The notes: a model not told the origin generated them from the letters alone. 64,000 nt of DNA from Halococcus salifodinae DSM 8989 (GCF_000336935.1 NZ_AOME01000050.1:52085-116084); one strand, 5' to 3'. Counted from the first letter of the stretch, positions 41,919 to 50,321 are shown. A program made the numbers and translations.

Positions 41919-42847
41919 CGTTCGGCCTCCGGCGCGACGGGTTGTTCGCGGTCGTCGGTGCTCGCGTCGTCGAGATCGGCGAGGACGGTTTCGAGCGAAG
42001 CGCGATGCTCGGTCCCGAGCCGCGAGAGCGGTGCGCGCAGGTTGCCCGCGACGTGGCCGCGGATCGCCAGCGCTTCCTTCAGCGGGATCGGGTTGGTCTC
42101 CCAGAACAGCGCGCGAAAGAGCGGCCCGAGTTCGTGGTGGCGCTCGCGTGCCCGATCGAAATCGCCGTCGAGCCCCGCGTGAACCATTTCGCTCATTCTT
42201 CGGGGTTCGACGTTCGCAGCGACGCTGATCGTTCCGCGAGCGCCCACGGCGAGTAGCGGGAGCGTGAGCGCGTCTTCGCCCGAGAGCACGGTGAAATCCT
42301 CGTCGCGGGTGCGCTCGACGAGTTCGCTCGCCCGCCCCACGTCGCCGCTCGCGGACTTGTAGCCCGCGACGTTTTCGTGGTCGGCGAGCGCGACCGCGGT
42401 GTCGATTTCGATGGATCGTCCCGTGCGGCCGGGCACGTTGTAGACGATCTGGGGCAGATCGATTGCGTCGGCGAGCGCCCGGAAATGAGCCTCCATCCCG
42501 GCGGGTTCGGGCCGGTTGTAGTACGGCGAGATCAGGAGAAGCGCGTCCGCACCGGCCGCCCGCGAACGCTCGGCGAGGTCGATCGCCTCCCGGGTCGCGT
42601 TCGAGCCAGCGCCGGCGATCACGGGAATCGAGACGGTTTCGGCGACCGCCTCGACGACTGCGACGTGTTCGTCGTGGGTCAGGGTCGCGCTCTCGCCGGT
42701 GGTGCCGACGGGAACGAGTCCGTCGACGCCCGCGCGTTCGAGGCGGCGGGCCTCGCTCCGGAGTCGGTCGAAATCGATGGTGTCGTCGGGTTCGAACGGC
42801 GTGGCCATCGCGGGGAACACGCCGTCGAGGTCGATGGATGGTGTCAT
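41915..42847 (-). CDS. dapA: 4-hydroxy-tetrahydrodipicolinate synthase
   Basis: A 310-aa class I aldolase condensing pyruvate with aspartate semialdehyde. The Schiff-base lysine is K164 in VAGYKSASGD and the catalytic Tyr is Y136 in IVYNVPGRTG. The N-terminal GLVPVGTTGESATLTHDEH holds the substrate-binding Thr pair. The C-terminus is acidic and Glu-rich (APEAER). The start is ATG 42847, chosen over an in-frame extension to 42991 because family members begin with the FPAMATPF segment soon after the start. It is the first gene of the six-gene lysine operon. Confidence 0.95.
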   Translation of the reverse strand: MTPSIDLDGVFPAMATPFEPDDTIDFDRLRSEARRLERAGVDGLVPVGTTGESATLTHDEHVAVVEAVAETVSIPVIAGAGSNATREAIDLAERSRAAGADALLLISPYYNRPEPAGMEAHFRALADAIDLPQIVYNVPGRTGRSIEIDTAVALADHENVAGYKSASGDVGRASELVERTRDEDFTVLSGEDALTLPLLAVGARGTISVAANVEPRRMSEMVHAGLDGDFDRARERHHELGPLFRALFWETNPIPLKEALAIRGHVAGNLRAPLSRLGTEHRASLETVLADLDDASTDDREQPVAPEAER

Positions 42848-43150
42848 GCGGTGTCGTCTGTGGTATCGTGGTGGGTGGTGGTGTTGAGACTCGGCAGTGG
42901 GACGCTCGAAAACGGTGCGCGACGGGATGCCACCCTGCCACGAACCAGCCTCAGGTGCGTTTTGTGTCCGCGCGCGGGACACCACACCCACGGCTCGGGG
43001 GCCGGCCGAACCGGGATGTAAACCGTCGCATACCCGCTACACTGCACCCGCCGAACTTATGCGTTGCGTCGCGTGCGATACCTGCCGAACTTCGAATCGT
43101 GCGCCAGCCTCGGATTCGATGAAGAAAGCTAATTCGCCTACGGCAAATCA

Positions 43151-43228
43151 CGACGCAAATGAGAGACCGCAGGCCACACCCTCCCCAACCGATTCCCTCA
43201 CTCGCTTCGCTCGTTCGGTCATCCCTCG
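43151..43228 (+). repeat. Dispersed intergenic repeat, copy A
   Basis: About 78 nt that match, in inverse orientation, the sequence at 53148-53244. Shared landmarks are CGCAAATGAGA, GCCACA, CTCCCCA and CCCTCACTCGCTTCGCTC, then TCATCCCTCG. Copy B has an insertion of about 18 nt within the CTTCGCTC tract. The CTCACTCGCTTCGCTCG core is common in haloarchaeal spacers. Confidence 0.75.
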
Positions 43229-43322
43229 CGTGAGTCGCGCGCCTCCGGCGCGCTCCCGCGCGCCACCCCATCCAGTAAGTGGTTTCTGCGGGACAGTACA
43301 GAACTGACCTGCCCGTGGCGAA

Positions 43323-43331
43323 ACGCTTTAG
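43323..43331 (+). promoter_or_regulatory. TATA box upstream of the NYN-domain gene
   Basis: ACGCTTTAG is centred about 27 nt before the ATG at 43355, consistent with a leaderless transcript. Confidence 0.45.
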
Positions 43332-43354
43332 CGGGCAGTCTGTCGATTACCGAC

Positions 43355-43852
43355 ATGTCGAACGTTCATCCGGCCCAGCGCGTTGCGGTGCTGGTCGACG
43401 CACAGAACCTCTATCACACCGCCCAGAGCGTCTACTCACGCAACATCGACTACGACGAACTCCTCGATGCGGGCGTCGCCGGGCGCGAACTCACCCGCGC
43501 GATCGCGTACGTCATCCGGGCCGACTCGCCCGAGGAGGAGAGTTTCTTCGAGGCACTCGTCAACATCGGCTTCGAGACCAAGATCAAGGACATCAAGACC
43601 CACGCCGACGGCTCCAAGACGGCGGACTGGGACGTCGGGATGATCCTCGATGCGGTGACGCTCGCGCCGCATCTCGACACCGTCGTGATCTGCACCGGCG
43701 ACGGCGATTTCTCGCGGCTCTGTTCGCATCTCCGGCACAAGGGCGTCCGGGTCGAGGCGATGGCGTTCGAGGAATCCACATCGGAGGAACTCCTCGATGC
43801 CGTCGACGGCTTTACCGATCTCTCCGAACGCCCGGAGACGTTCTTGCTGTAA
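43355..43852 (+). CDS. NYN domain (LabA/DUF88-like) predicted nuclease
   Basis: A 165-aa NYN-domain protein. The acidic PIN-like active site is visible as D12 in RVAVLVDAQNLYH, the Asp pair in DWDVGMILDAV near 95-105 and the Asp pair in VICTGDGDFSRLC near 113-125. The domain covers nearly the whole protein, with only a short acidic C-terminus. Family members are thought to act on RNA; the bacterial LabA relatives influence circadian regulation, but no such role can be inferred here. It stands alone between the lysine operon and a small membrane protein. Confidence 0.9.
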   Translation: MSNVHPAQRVAVLVDAQNLYHTAQSVYSRNIDYDELLDAGVAGRELTRAIAYVIRADSPEEESFFEALVNIGFETKIKDIKTHADGSKTADWDVGMILDAVTLAPHLDTVVICTGDGDFSRLCSHLRHKGVRVEAMAFEESTSEELLDAVDGFTDLSERPETFLL

Positions 43853-43871
43853 CCCGGTTCTGCTTCGCGTC

Positions 43872-44057
43872 TCAGACCGTTCCTTCGGACGTGCCGACGA
43901 GCAGCGTGCCCGCAGCCAGCACGAGCGCGGCGATCGCGGCCAACGGGACGGGAATCGAGACCGAAACGAGCGACGTCGGGAGGGCGAACAGGAGGATGGT
44001 CACTGTGCCGACCACGATGAGTGCTGCCCCCGCGAGTACCTTGGTGCGTTCGTCCAT
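43872..44057 (-). CDS. Small two-helix membrane protein
   Basis: A 61-aa hydrophobic protein with two predicted membrane segments (ALIVVGTVTILLFALP and VPLAAIAALVLAAGTLLVG) and a short polar N-terminus MDERTKV. I do not recognise a family. The ATG at 44057 is preferred to in-frame extension to 44264, which runs through the start region of the divergent PUA gene. Such small membrane proteins are common in haloarchaea and mostly uncharacterised. Confidence 0.7.
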   Translation of the reverse strand: MDERTKVLAGAALIVVGTVTILLFALPTSLVSVSIPVPLAAIAALVLAAGTLLVGTSEGTV

Positions 44058-44165
44058 GGAACGAGGCTGGGTTCCGATCGGTCTAAATCGCTTCGAAACC
44101 GTCGTGTCGTCACGCCGGAGTACCCGATGGACGCGCTTTTGCACACCGGCGGCGAACCGAGGCCA

Positions 44166-44621
44166 ATGGCCGAAGAACTCGCGCGACTGCGAACGATCGC
44201 GGACTACCAGTTCGGCCACAGCGCCGGCGTGACGCTGTTCGCCGGCGATCCCGAGGTTCACCACACCGCGACCGGCCGGCCGGAACAGGTGCTCGTCGGC
44301 GGCGAGCGTCTCGTGACCTACGGCGTCGACGGCCGGTTCACGCTCGGTCTCGCCGGCGGCGAGCGGCTCCGCGCGGCATTTGCGGCTCCGCGAGCCCGCG
44401 TCGTCGTCGGCGAGGAGAGCGCACCGTTCGTCCGCGAGGGGAAAAACGCGTTCGCGAAGTTCGTCACCGCGGTCGATCCTGCCGTCCGCCCCGGCGACGA
44501 GGTCTGCATCGTTGGCCCCGACGACGACCTGTTCGGCGTGGGGCGGGCAGAGCTCGCTGCCGACGCGATGGCCGACTTCGAGACCGGAGTGGCGGTCAAG
44601 ACCCGCGAGGGAGCCGACTGA
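44166..44621 (+). CDS. PUA domain protein (archaeosine transglycosylase C-terminal-like)
   Basis: A 151-aa protein. Residues about 1-75 (ELARLRTIADYQFGHSAGVT) resemble the pre-PUA segment found in archaeosine tRNA-guanine transglycosylase and its relatives. Residues about 76-150 are a PUA domain (VVVGEESAPFVREGKNAFAK, then VRPGDEVCIVGPDDDLFGVG). The ATG at 44166 is preferred over one at 44127, as haloarchaeal homologues begin near LARLRTIADYQFG. The role is probably RNA binding in tRNA modification or translation. It lacks the TGT catalytic domain, so it is a stand-alone module. Confidence 0.85.
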   Translation: MAEELARLRTIADYQFGHSAGVTLFAGDPEVHHTATGRPEQVLVGGERLVTYGVDGRFTLGLAGGERLRAAFAAPRARVVVGEESAPFVREGKNAFAKFVTAVDPAVRPGDEVCIVGPDDDLFGVGRAELAADAMADFETGVAVKTREGAD

Positions 44622-44687
44622 ACCCTATCGACGTTCGATAGTCCTCGATATTTGGTAGCCATTGATGATCGGCAGCCAGCGCCCGAC

Positions 44688-44695
44688 AGTATATG
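44688..44695 (+). promoter_or_regulatory. TATA box that supports the start of the TIM-barrel hydrolase
   Basis: CAGTATAT lies about 26 nt upstream of the ATG at 44717. This indicates a leaderless transcript beginning there and argues against the in-frame ATG at 44693, which overlaps the element. Confidence 0.55.
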
Positions 44696-44716
44696 TGGCT
44701 GGTCCCCGACGAACCG

Positions 44717-45595
44717 ATGATGCTCGACATCGACTTCCCGACCGAGGAGCCGCGTTTCATCGACACCCACGCCCACCAGCCGACGAGCGAGTTCCTGGAG
44801 GACGCCGGCGGCGAGATGATGGGCGACGCCGCGGGCAAGTTCGGCACCGATCTCAAAACGTGGGGCTACGACGAGATGGTCGAGGAGTACCACGCAGCCG
44901 GCATCCGTCACGCGGTCCTGCTGGGCTGGGACGCCGAGACCAACACTGGCAACCCGCCAGTCACGAGCGAGTACGTCGCCGAGATCCGCGACGAGTACCC
45001 CGACTTCTTCACCGGGTTCGCGGGCATCGATCCCCTGAAGGACGACTGCGTGGAGTCCGCCGAGCGCGCGATCGAGGACCTCGATCTCTCGGGGTTCAAG
45101 TTCCAGCAAATCGCCCAGGGGTTCGACCCGAGCGCGCCCGAACACGACCCGCTCTGGAACACCATCGAGGACCTCGGCGTTCCGGTGGTGTTCCACGGCG
45201 GCAACTCCACTCTCGGCGCGGGCAGCCCCGGTGGCCGCGGCCTCCGAATCGAACATGGGAACCCCATGCTGATCGACGACGTGGCTGCACGATTTCCCGA
45301 TCTCCAGATCCTGCTCGCCCATCCCGCCTTCCCGTGGGAGAAAGAACAGCTCGCGATCTGCCAGCAGAAGGGCAACGTCTACATGGATCTCTCTGGCTGG
45401 CTCCCCAAATACATCGACGACCAGGTGCTCCACTACGCCGGCACCGTCCTCAAAGACAAGGTGATGTTCGGGACCGATTACCCGATGATCCGGCCCGAGG
45501 AGTGGCTCGAATCGTTCGCCGAGCACACCGACTACCCCGAAGAAGTCGAGCGGAAACTGCTGTGGGAGAACGCCGAGGCGTTCCTCGGCCTGTAA
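44717..45595 (+). CDS. Amidohydrolase 2 family (ACMSD-like) TIM-barrel protein
   Basis: A 292-aa metal-dependent hydrolase or decarboxylase. Metal ligands are suggested by the HxH in RFIDTHAHQPT (about 15-20), the His in IPVVFHGGN (about 160), the His in ILLAHPAFPWE (about 195) and the Asp in FGTDYPMIRPEEW near 252. In this family amidohydrolase, lactonase and decarboxylase activities occur and cannot be separated by sequence alone. The start is placed at ATG 44717 from the promoter position; the adjacent ATG at 44720 is equally possible. Confidence 0.88.
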   Translation: MMLDIDFPTEEPRFIDTHAHQPTSEFLEDAGGEMMGDAAGKFGTDLKTWGYDEMVEEYHAAGIRHAVLLGWDAETNTGNPPVTSEYVAEIRDEYPDFFTGFAGIDPLKDDCVESAERAIEDLDLSGFKFQQIAQGFDPSAPEHDPLWNTIEDLGVPVVFHGGNSTLGAGSPGGRGLRIEHGNPMLIDDVAARFPDLQILLAHPAFPWEKEQLAICQQKGNVYMDLSGWLPKYIDDQVLHYAGTVLKDKVMFGTDYPMIRPEEWLESFAEHTDYPEEVERKLLWENAEAFLGL

Positions 45596-45648
45596 TCAAC
45601 CGACAGCGCGTACACAGCCAGCCGGATTTCGGCCGGTGTGGAAAACGA

Positions 45649-45840
45649 TCAGTTGGCGGCGCTCGATCCGTCGTCGGACTCCTCGCTCACGTCGATTTCA
45701 TCGTCGTCGCTGCTCGATCCCGAGAACAACTTTCGCTTGATGAACCGGATACCGAGTAGCGTCCCGAGGCCGGTGGCGATCGCGCCCGGGATGCCGTATT
45801 TCTTGTACCCGTACGTGGCCGCTTTCTTGACCGCAGTCAT
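45649..45840 (-). CDS. Small hydrophobic hypothetical protein with acidic tail
   Basis: A 63-aa protein with a basic start MTAVKKAATYGYKKYG, a Gly/Ala-rich hydrophobic segment (IPGAIATGLGTLLGIRFI) that could insert in the membrane, and a very acidic Ser-rich tail (SSSDDDEIDVSEESDDGSS). An ATG three codons upstream (45849) is an alternative start. The strong haloarchaeal acidic bias suggests it is expressed. No function can be assigned. It diverges from the lipoprotein gene across 118 nt. Confidence 0.7.
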   Translation of the reverse strand: MTAVKKAATYGYKKYGIPGAIATGLGTLLGIRFIKRKLFSGSSSDDDEIDVSEESDDGSSAAN

Positions 45841-45958
45841 CGCGAACATGTGGCAGAACGTACACCGGTGAGCGCAAAAGCGCTGTGCTTGCAGTCGTCG
45901 GTAGGGGGCCCGAGCAAGTGCAACGCTCAAGGGGACCCCTGACCAACCACAGCGATAT

Positions 45959-46363
45959 ATGAGTCGACGGATTCCTCGCCGACGGGCCCTCGCGGGCGTG
46001 GCGCTCGTCGTCGCGCTCGGGTTCGGTGGCTGTCTCACGCTCGGCCCAACCGTCACGGCCGACACCGGCAATTCGGCCGTCTTCGAGCAGGTATCGTCCG
46101 ACGAGCCGTGGGCCAGTGGCCGGGTGAAGGCGTCGGTGAACCTCACCCCGTCCGCAACGACCGATCAAGGTGTCTCCAAGCTCGTGGTGATCTCCGAAAG
46201 CGGCTCCAGCTTCGATACCACGACCGTCGAAACCGGACAGACTAGCGGGATCACCCTCTATCTGCCGGCGAACGGGAACGCGACAGTCACCGCGGTCAAC
46301 ACCGTCAATGGAACCGTCGTCGGCACCCAGACGGTCACCGCCGACGGCAACAAACTGTTCTGA
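45959..46363 (+). CDS. Small exported lipoprotein, unknown function
   Basis: A 134-aa protein with a basic N-terminus (SRRIPRRRALAGVALVV), a hydrophobic core and a lipobox ending GFGGC at Cys25. It may use Tat (RRRAL) or Sec export and lipid anchoring. The mature part is about 110 residues of beta-rich, Thr/Ser/Val-rich sequence with several N-glycosylation sequons, suggestive of an immunoglobulin-like surface domain. It converges on the next gene with 2 nt between the stops. I do not recognise a family. Confidence 0.8.
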   Translation: MSRRIPRRRALAGVALVVALGFGGCLTLGPTVTADTGNSAVFEQVSSDEPWASGRVKASVNLTPSATTDQGVSKLVVISESGSSFDTTTVETGQTSGITLYLPANGNATVTAVNTVNGTVVGTQTVTADGNKLF

Positions 46364-46365
46364 GT

Positions 46366-47445
46366 CTAGCGCTGTGAGTCCCGGAGGATCAGCGGACCGA
46401 TGGCGAGCGTCCGCTTCGCGACCGTCGCGATTCGGATGATGTAGGTGAGGAGAAGGAGAAAGGGGAGCAAGGAGACGGTGAACGCGCCGGCAACGACCAG
46501 CAGGATGTTCGGCAGCCCGAACAGCGAGCCGGTGAACGAGTCACCGCCGACGAACGCGAGCGTGCTGCCGGCGACGACCAGCGCGGGCACCGAGACGTAG
46601 AGGATGAGCTGTGAGAGGTTGATGAGCGCCCACTCGAAGTACAGCGTCTTGATGTGCTCGCGCGCCGGCCCGAACATCGACAGCGTGGTTTTGAGCTCTT
46701 CGAACAGCGCGCTGTCCTCGTCGGTGAGGCTGTCGGCGTGGTCGTCGGCCATCCGCTCGACCTGGAAGATCTTCCAGCCGTAGTTGTAGTTCAGCGCGGC
46801 AAACAGCACGTCGAACGACCCAAATTTCGCGCCGTCGAGTTCGTTTCTGACCTCTTCGGAGTTGCCGGTGACGCTGTCGGTAAACTCGTCGACTTCCGCA
46901 CGGAGCTGGTCGTTGTCGCTCTCGGCGATCGATCCGCGGAGCGCCTTCGCCCGGCGTTCGGTCGCGTTGACGATCTCCCGGAGGAACGCCGACGGATCGG
47001 CGGGTGTTGGCTGGCCGATCAGCTCCTGGGTGAACTCCCGGAAGTCCATCGTGTCGCTCATCCGCATGTGCTGCTCGCCGAGCGGGCCGTTCTCCTGTGA
47101 GATGACAAGCTGGCTGATCGTGACCACGAGCGTGGTGCCGGTGATGATCGCGCCGAGCATCGTCGAGAACATCGTCTCGATGGTGTCCGCGGCGGTGACG
47201 ACCGACGCGAACGGTGGGTAGACGAGCGTGCCAGCGACGACGAACGCGACGAACACCGCGATTGCCAGCAGCGTGGTCACAGCCAGGCGATTCGCCCCGA
47301 GCACGGCCCAGAGCTTGATCCGGCTCTCGTCGGAGCGCTCCCGCATCGTGTTCGCCGTTCCAATGTTGATGTCCTCATCAGGATCGGCGTCGATCTCGGT
47401 GTCGCTGTCCGGGTCTGCCTCGATGTCGACCTCGCTACTACTCAT
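46366..47445 (-). CDS. Haloarchaeal multi-helix membrane protein, unknown function
   Basis: A 359-aa protein. A very acidic N-terminus (VDIEADPDSDTEIDADPDED) is followed by two membrane segments (about 53-75 and 92-114), a long cytosolic helical domain (about 120-270), then two more membrane segments (LILYVSVPALVVAGSTLAFV and LLVVAGAFTVSLLPFLLLL) and a basic C-terminus. It looks like a membrane-anchored coiled or helical scaffold; I do not recognise a named family. Its start overlaps the end of the DUF4177 gene by 8 nt, indicating coupled translation. Confidence 0.8.
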   Translation of the reverse strand: MSSSEVDIEADPDSDTEIDADPDEDINIGTANTMRERSDESRIKLWAVLGANRLAVTTLLAIAVFVAFVVAGTLVYPPFASVVTAADTIETMFSTMLGAIITGTTLVVTISQLVISQENGPLGEQHMRMSDTMDFREFTQELIGQPTPADPSAFLREIVNATERRAKALRGSIAESDNDQLRAEVDEFTDSVTGNSEEVRNELDGAKFGSFDVLFAALNYNYGWKIFQVERMADDHADSLTDEDSALFEELKTTLSMFGPAREHIKTLYFEWALINLSQLILYVSVPALVVAGSTLAFVGGDSFTGSLFGLPNILLVVAGAFTVSLLPFLLLLTYIIRIATVAKRTLAIGPLILRDSQR

Positions 47446-47629
47446 GTGAACCCCCGTCGACGGGTCGCTTGAAGACGAAGTATTTCGTGCCACCGCCAAC
47501 GTACTCGACGGTCGAAACGAGCTCCCAGCCCTCGCCACCGAGCTCGTTCAGCTGGGTCTTCGGGTCGATCGCCTCCTTCTTGGTCGAGCCCCGCGGCGGC
47601 CGGAGCGTTTCGTACTCCCACTGGGTCAT
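47438..47629 (-). CDS. DUF4177-like small protein
   Basis: A 63-aa protein with the features of DUF4177: an N-terminal strand TQWEYETLRPPRG, then LNELGGEGWELVSTVEYVGG and a final beta segment YFVFKRPV. Family members are small, soluble and poorly characterised. The gene begins at ATG 47629 and overlaps the membrane protein by 8 nt, so the two are probably made together. Confidence 0.85.
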   Translation of the reverse strand: MTQWEYETLRPPRGSTKKEAIDPKTQLNELGGEGWELVSTVEYVGGGTKYFVFKRPVDGGSHE

Positions 47630-47842
47630 GGTCCATCGCTCATGACCACTCCAACGCACCCCATCGTGGTAAACGGCGCTGCTTTCATATGATGCCCCGC
47701 TACTGATGCGGTACTCATCGCCGCACCACCACACCCCTCCGGCAGCCATCAGGCCGATTAAATCGACAGCTGCGACCGTTGTGAGCCGAACCACCCAGTC
47801 CACGGCGAAACGGCTATCCGCGCCGCCGCGGTACGGACTACC

Positions 47843-48328
47843 ATGATCGTTCGTGAATCGAGGCACGACGACGTCGACGCCATCGAGGCGGTGGCACGAG
47901 CGTCGTGGGAGACCGACTATCCGACGATCCTCAGCCGCGAAACCGCCCGTGACGGCGTCGAGGAGTGGTACGACGCCGATCGGCTCGCCGCCGAAATCGA
48001 GAGCGACGACGCGCTGGTGCCGGTCGCCGACAGTGGGGACGAGGTCGTCGGGTTCGCCCACGCGGTCGAGGACGAGGGCGGTGGGGCGATCCTCCGACTC
48101 TACGTCGCGCCCGAACACCGACGCGAAGGCGTCGGCGGCGATCTGCTCGATCACACCCACGAGGCGTTCGGGGAGCGCGGTGCGGAGCAGGTTCGGGCGA
48201 TGGTGCTCGCCGAGAACGAGCCCGGCAACGAGTTCTACCGCCGCCACGGGTTCGAACTGGTCGAGGAGAGCGAGACCGTCATCGCCGACACGTCCTACCG
48301 GGAGAACGTCTACGTGGCCGAGCGGTGA
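47843..48328 (+). CDS. GNAT family N-acetyltransferase
   Basis: A 161-aa acetyltransferase. The acetyl-CoA binding motif A is LYVAPEHRREGVGGDLLDHT (about 91-110), with the R/Q-x-x-G-x-G/A signature. The C-terminal motif B is NEFYRRHGFELVEESE near 130-146. The N-terminus IVRESRHDDVDAIEAVARAS is typical. The substrate is not predictable; family members acetylate amines on proteins, antibiotics or metabolites. It is monocistronic as far as can be seen. Confidence 0.92.
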   Translation: MIVRESRHDDVDAIEAVARASWETDYPTILSRETARDGVEEWYDADRLAAEIESDDALVPVADSGDEVVGFAHAVEDEGGGAILRLYVAPEHRREGVGGDLLDHTHEAFGERGAEQVRAMVLAENEPGNEFYRRHGFELVEESETVIADTSYRENVYVAER

Positions 48329-48442
48329 CCACGTCCCGCTGACCACGTCCTCCCACAGGCAATCAACGGCCGCAACCGGTAGTGCGTGATTCGCTGCGGA
48401 CGGCAAACCGCTTTATCCGTTCCTGTCGTCGGGAGAACTGCA

Positions 48443-49828
48443 ATGACAGGGTTCGATCTCATCGTGTTCGGCGGCGGAACCGGCAACACGGTCGCGTCGG
48501 CGGCGGCCGCCGAGGGTCTGGAGACCGCGCTCGTCGAGAAGGGACCGCTCGGTGGGCTGTGTCTCAACCGCGGCTGCAACCCCTCGAAGATGCTGATCCA
48601 GCACGCGAACGCCCACAACACGATCCGGGACGCCGACGAGTTCGGGATCGACGCGACCGTCGACGAGATCCGGTTCGGCGAGTTCGTTCGGCACGTAAAC
48701 GACGAACTCGCCGACGCCGCCAGCAGCAAGGAGACGAACAAACGGGAGGAAGCAAATCTCACGCTACTCCAGGAGGAAGCCCGGTTCGTCGACGACCACA
48801 CGATCGAGATCGTCGAGAGCGGCGAGACCCACACCGCCGAAAAGGTCGTCATCGCCGCCGGAAGCCAGCCGATCGTACCGGACGCGATCGACGGACTCGC
48901 AGACGTGGACTTCCTCACCAGTGACGACGCCATCCGGCTCGAAACACCCCCGGACCGGCTCGTGGTGCTCGGCGGCGGCTACATCGCGGCGGAGCTCGGC
49001 TACTACTTCGAGTCCTTTGGCACCGACGTGGCGCTGATCGAGATGGAAGACAGCCTGGTGCCCCGCGAAGACGCCGACGTGGCCGAGGCGTTCACCGAGA
49101 TCGCCGCGGATCGTCACGACGTGTACACCGGCCACCGGGTCTCGACGGTCACCGAGTCGGACGGCGAGCTCACTGCCGTCGCCGAGTCGGAGAGTGGTGA
49201 CGAGATTGAGGTGTCGGGCGACGAACTCCTCGTCGCTCTGGGCCGCCGGCCGAACACCGACGGGATCGATCTCGACGCGACGAACGTCGAGACCACCGAC
49301 GCCGGATTCATCGCGACCGACGATCGGCTACGAACGAACGTCGAGAACGTCTGGGCAATGGGCGACATCGCCGACAACGGGATGTTCAAACACTCCGGCG
49401 ACTACGAAGGCGAGGTGATGATCGACAACGTCGCGCGCGACGCGGAGCGGACGGCGGACTTCACCGCGCTGCCGCACGCCGTCTTCACCGAACCACAGAT
49501 CGGCGCAGTGGGCGAGAACGAATCGACGCTCGACGACGCCGGCCGAGAGTACGTCATCGGACGAGCCGATTTCACCGACACCGCGATGAGCCGGGCGCTG
49601 AAACTCGATCACGGGTTCGCCAAGGTGCTCGCCGACCCCGACAGTCGAGAAATCCTCGGCTGTCACATCATCGGCCACGAGGCCTCGATGTTGATCCACG
49701 AAGTCACGCCGGCGCTCCGGTACGGCGCGACGGTCGACGACCTCGCGAACACTCTCATCCACGCCCATCCCTCGATGAGCAAGGTCGTGCTGAAAGCCTG
49801 CAAGGACGTCCCTGAGAGCGTGGAGTAG
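48443..49828 (+). CDS. Pyridine nucleotide-disulfide oxidoreductase (Lpd/MerA-like, altered C-terminal dyad)
   Basis: A 461-aa FAD flavoprotein. FAD is bound at FDLIVFGGGTGNTVAS (4-19) and NAD(P) at RLVVLGGGYIAAELGYYF (about 174-191). The redox cysteines are C40 and C45 in GGLCLNRGCNPSKM. The C-terminal catalytic His is H442 in IHAHPSMSK. The Glu that pairs with this His in dihydrolipoamide dehydrogenases is replaced by Lys at 447, so the enzyme is unlikely to be a standard E3. No E1 or E2 genes are nearby. Candidates are a bis-gamma-glutamylcystine reductase (the haloarchaeal low-molecular-weight thiol enzyme, formerly annotated as MerA) or another disulfide reductase. I chose ATG 48443. Confidence 0.85.
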   Translation: MTGFDLIVFGGGTGNTVASAAAAEGLETALVEKGPLGGLCLNRGCNPSKMLIQHANAHNTIRDADEFGIDATVDEIRFGEFVRHVNDELADAASSKETNKREEANLTLLQEEARFVDDHTIEIVESGETHTAEKVVIAAGSQPIVPDAIDGLADVDFLTSDDAIRLETPPDRLVVLGGGYIAAELGYYFESFGTDVALIEMEDSLVPREDADVAEAFTEIAADRHDVYTGHRVSTVTESDGELTAVAESESGDEIEVSGDELLVALGRRPNTDGIDLDATNVETTDAGFIATDDRLRTNVENVWAMGDIADNGMFKHSGDYEGEVMIDNVARDAERTADFTALPHAVFTEPQIGAVGENESTLDDAGREYVIGRADFTDTAMSRALKLDHGFAKVLADPDSREILGCHIIGHEASMLIHEVTPALRYGATVDDLANTLIHAHPSMSKVVLKACKDVPESVE

Positions 49829-49880
49829 CCCGGACGGCGCGACCTCAACCGATTTGAGCCGTCGACTCGACGGACGACCC

Positions 49881-50303
49881 ATGACAGCCGACGAGCCGAC
49901 CGTCGAGGCGGACATCCGCGAACGGATCGCGAGCGATCCCTACTGCGACACCCTGGGGATCGATCTGATCGACCTCGGAGCAGGCACCGCACGTACCGAA
50001 CTCGCCGTGACCGATGACCTGCTGAACTTCCACGGAACGCCCCACGGTGGGGCGGTGTACTCGCTCGCGGACGCAGCGTTTGCGGCGGCGTCGAACTCGC
50101 ATGGGAAAACCGCGCTGGCGCTCGAAACCAACATCTCGTACCTCGATAGCGTCGAGGTGGAAACGACGCTCGTCGCGACCGCCAAGGAGACACACGTGAG
50201 CGGGCGAACTGCCGAGTACGAGGTCGTCGTCACCGACGGAGAAGGGGAGGCAGAGGATGCTACACGGATCGCGACCTTCCGCGGGCGAGTCTATCGTCCC
50301 TGA
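49881..50303 (+). CDS. Hotdog-fold thioesterase (PaaI family)
   Basis: A 140-aa PaaI-type acyl-CoA thioesterase. The signature is NFHGTPHGGAVYSLADAAFA (about 51-70), with the catalytic Asp in LADAAF. The N-terminal helix DIRERIASDPYCDTLGIDLI is characteristic. It hydrolyses acyl-CoA or phenylacetyl-CoA-type thioesters in the family. The start at ATG 49881 gives the expected length. It follows the disulfide reductase by 52 nt on the same strand, though no functional link is obvious. Confidence 0.92.
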   Translation: MTADEPTVEADIRERIASDPYCDTLGIDLIDLGAGTARTELAVTDDLLNFHGTPHGGAVYSLADAAFAAASNSHGKTALALETNISYLDSVEVETTLVATAKETHVSGRTAEYEVVVTDGEGEAEDATRIATFRGRVYRP

Positions 50304-50321
50304 TCGTCAGTCCGCCGTGAC

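Larger units (their letters stand above)
42848..43354. other. 507-nt intergenic region with a dispersed repeat
   Basis: This lies between the divergent dapA and NYN-domain starts. It contains the dapA promoter side, an AT-richer patch near 43040-43160, a haloarchaeal dispersed repeat at 43151-43228 and a GC palindrome at 43237-43253 (7-bp stem, TCC loop). Small open frames exist but are unsupported. Confidence 0.7.

Noticed and set aside
41919..42941. Upstream in-frame extension of dapB through dapA
   Set aside because: The extension is Arg-rich and overlaps dapA fully in another frame. The GTG at 41918 gives the family length and the usual GTGA overlap.
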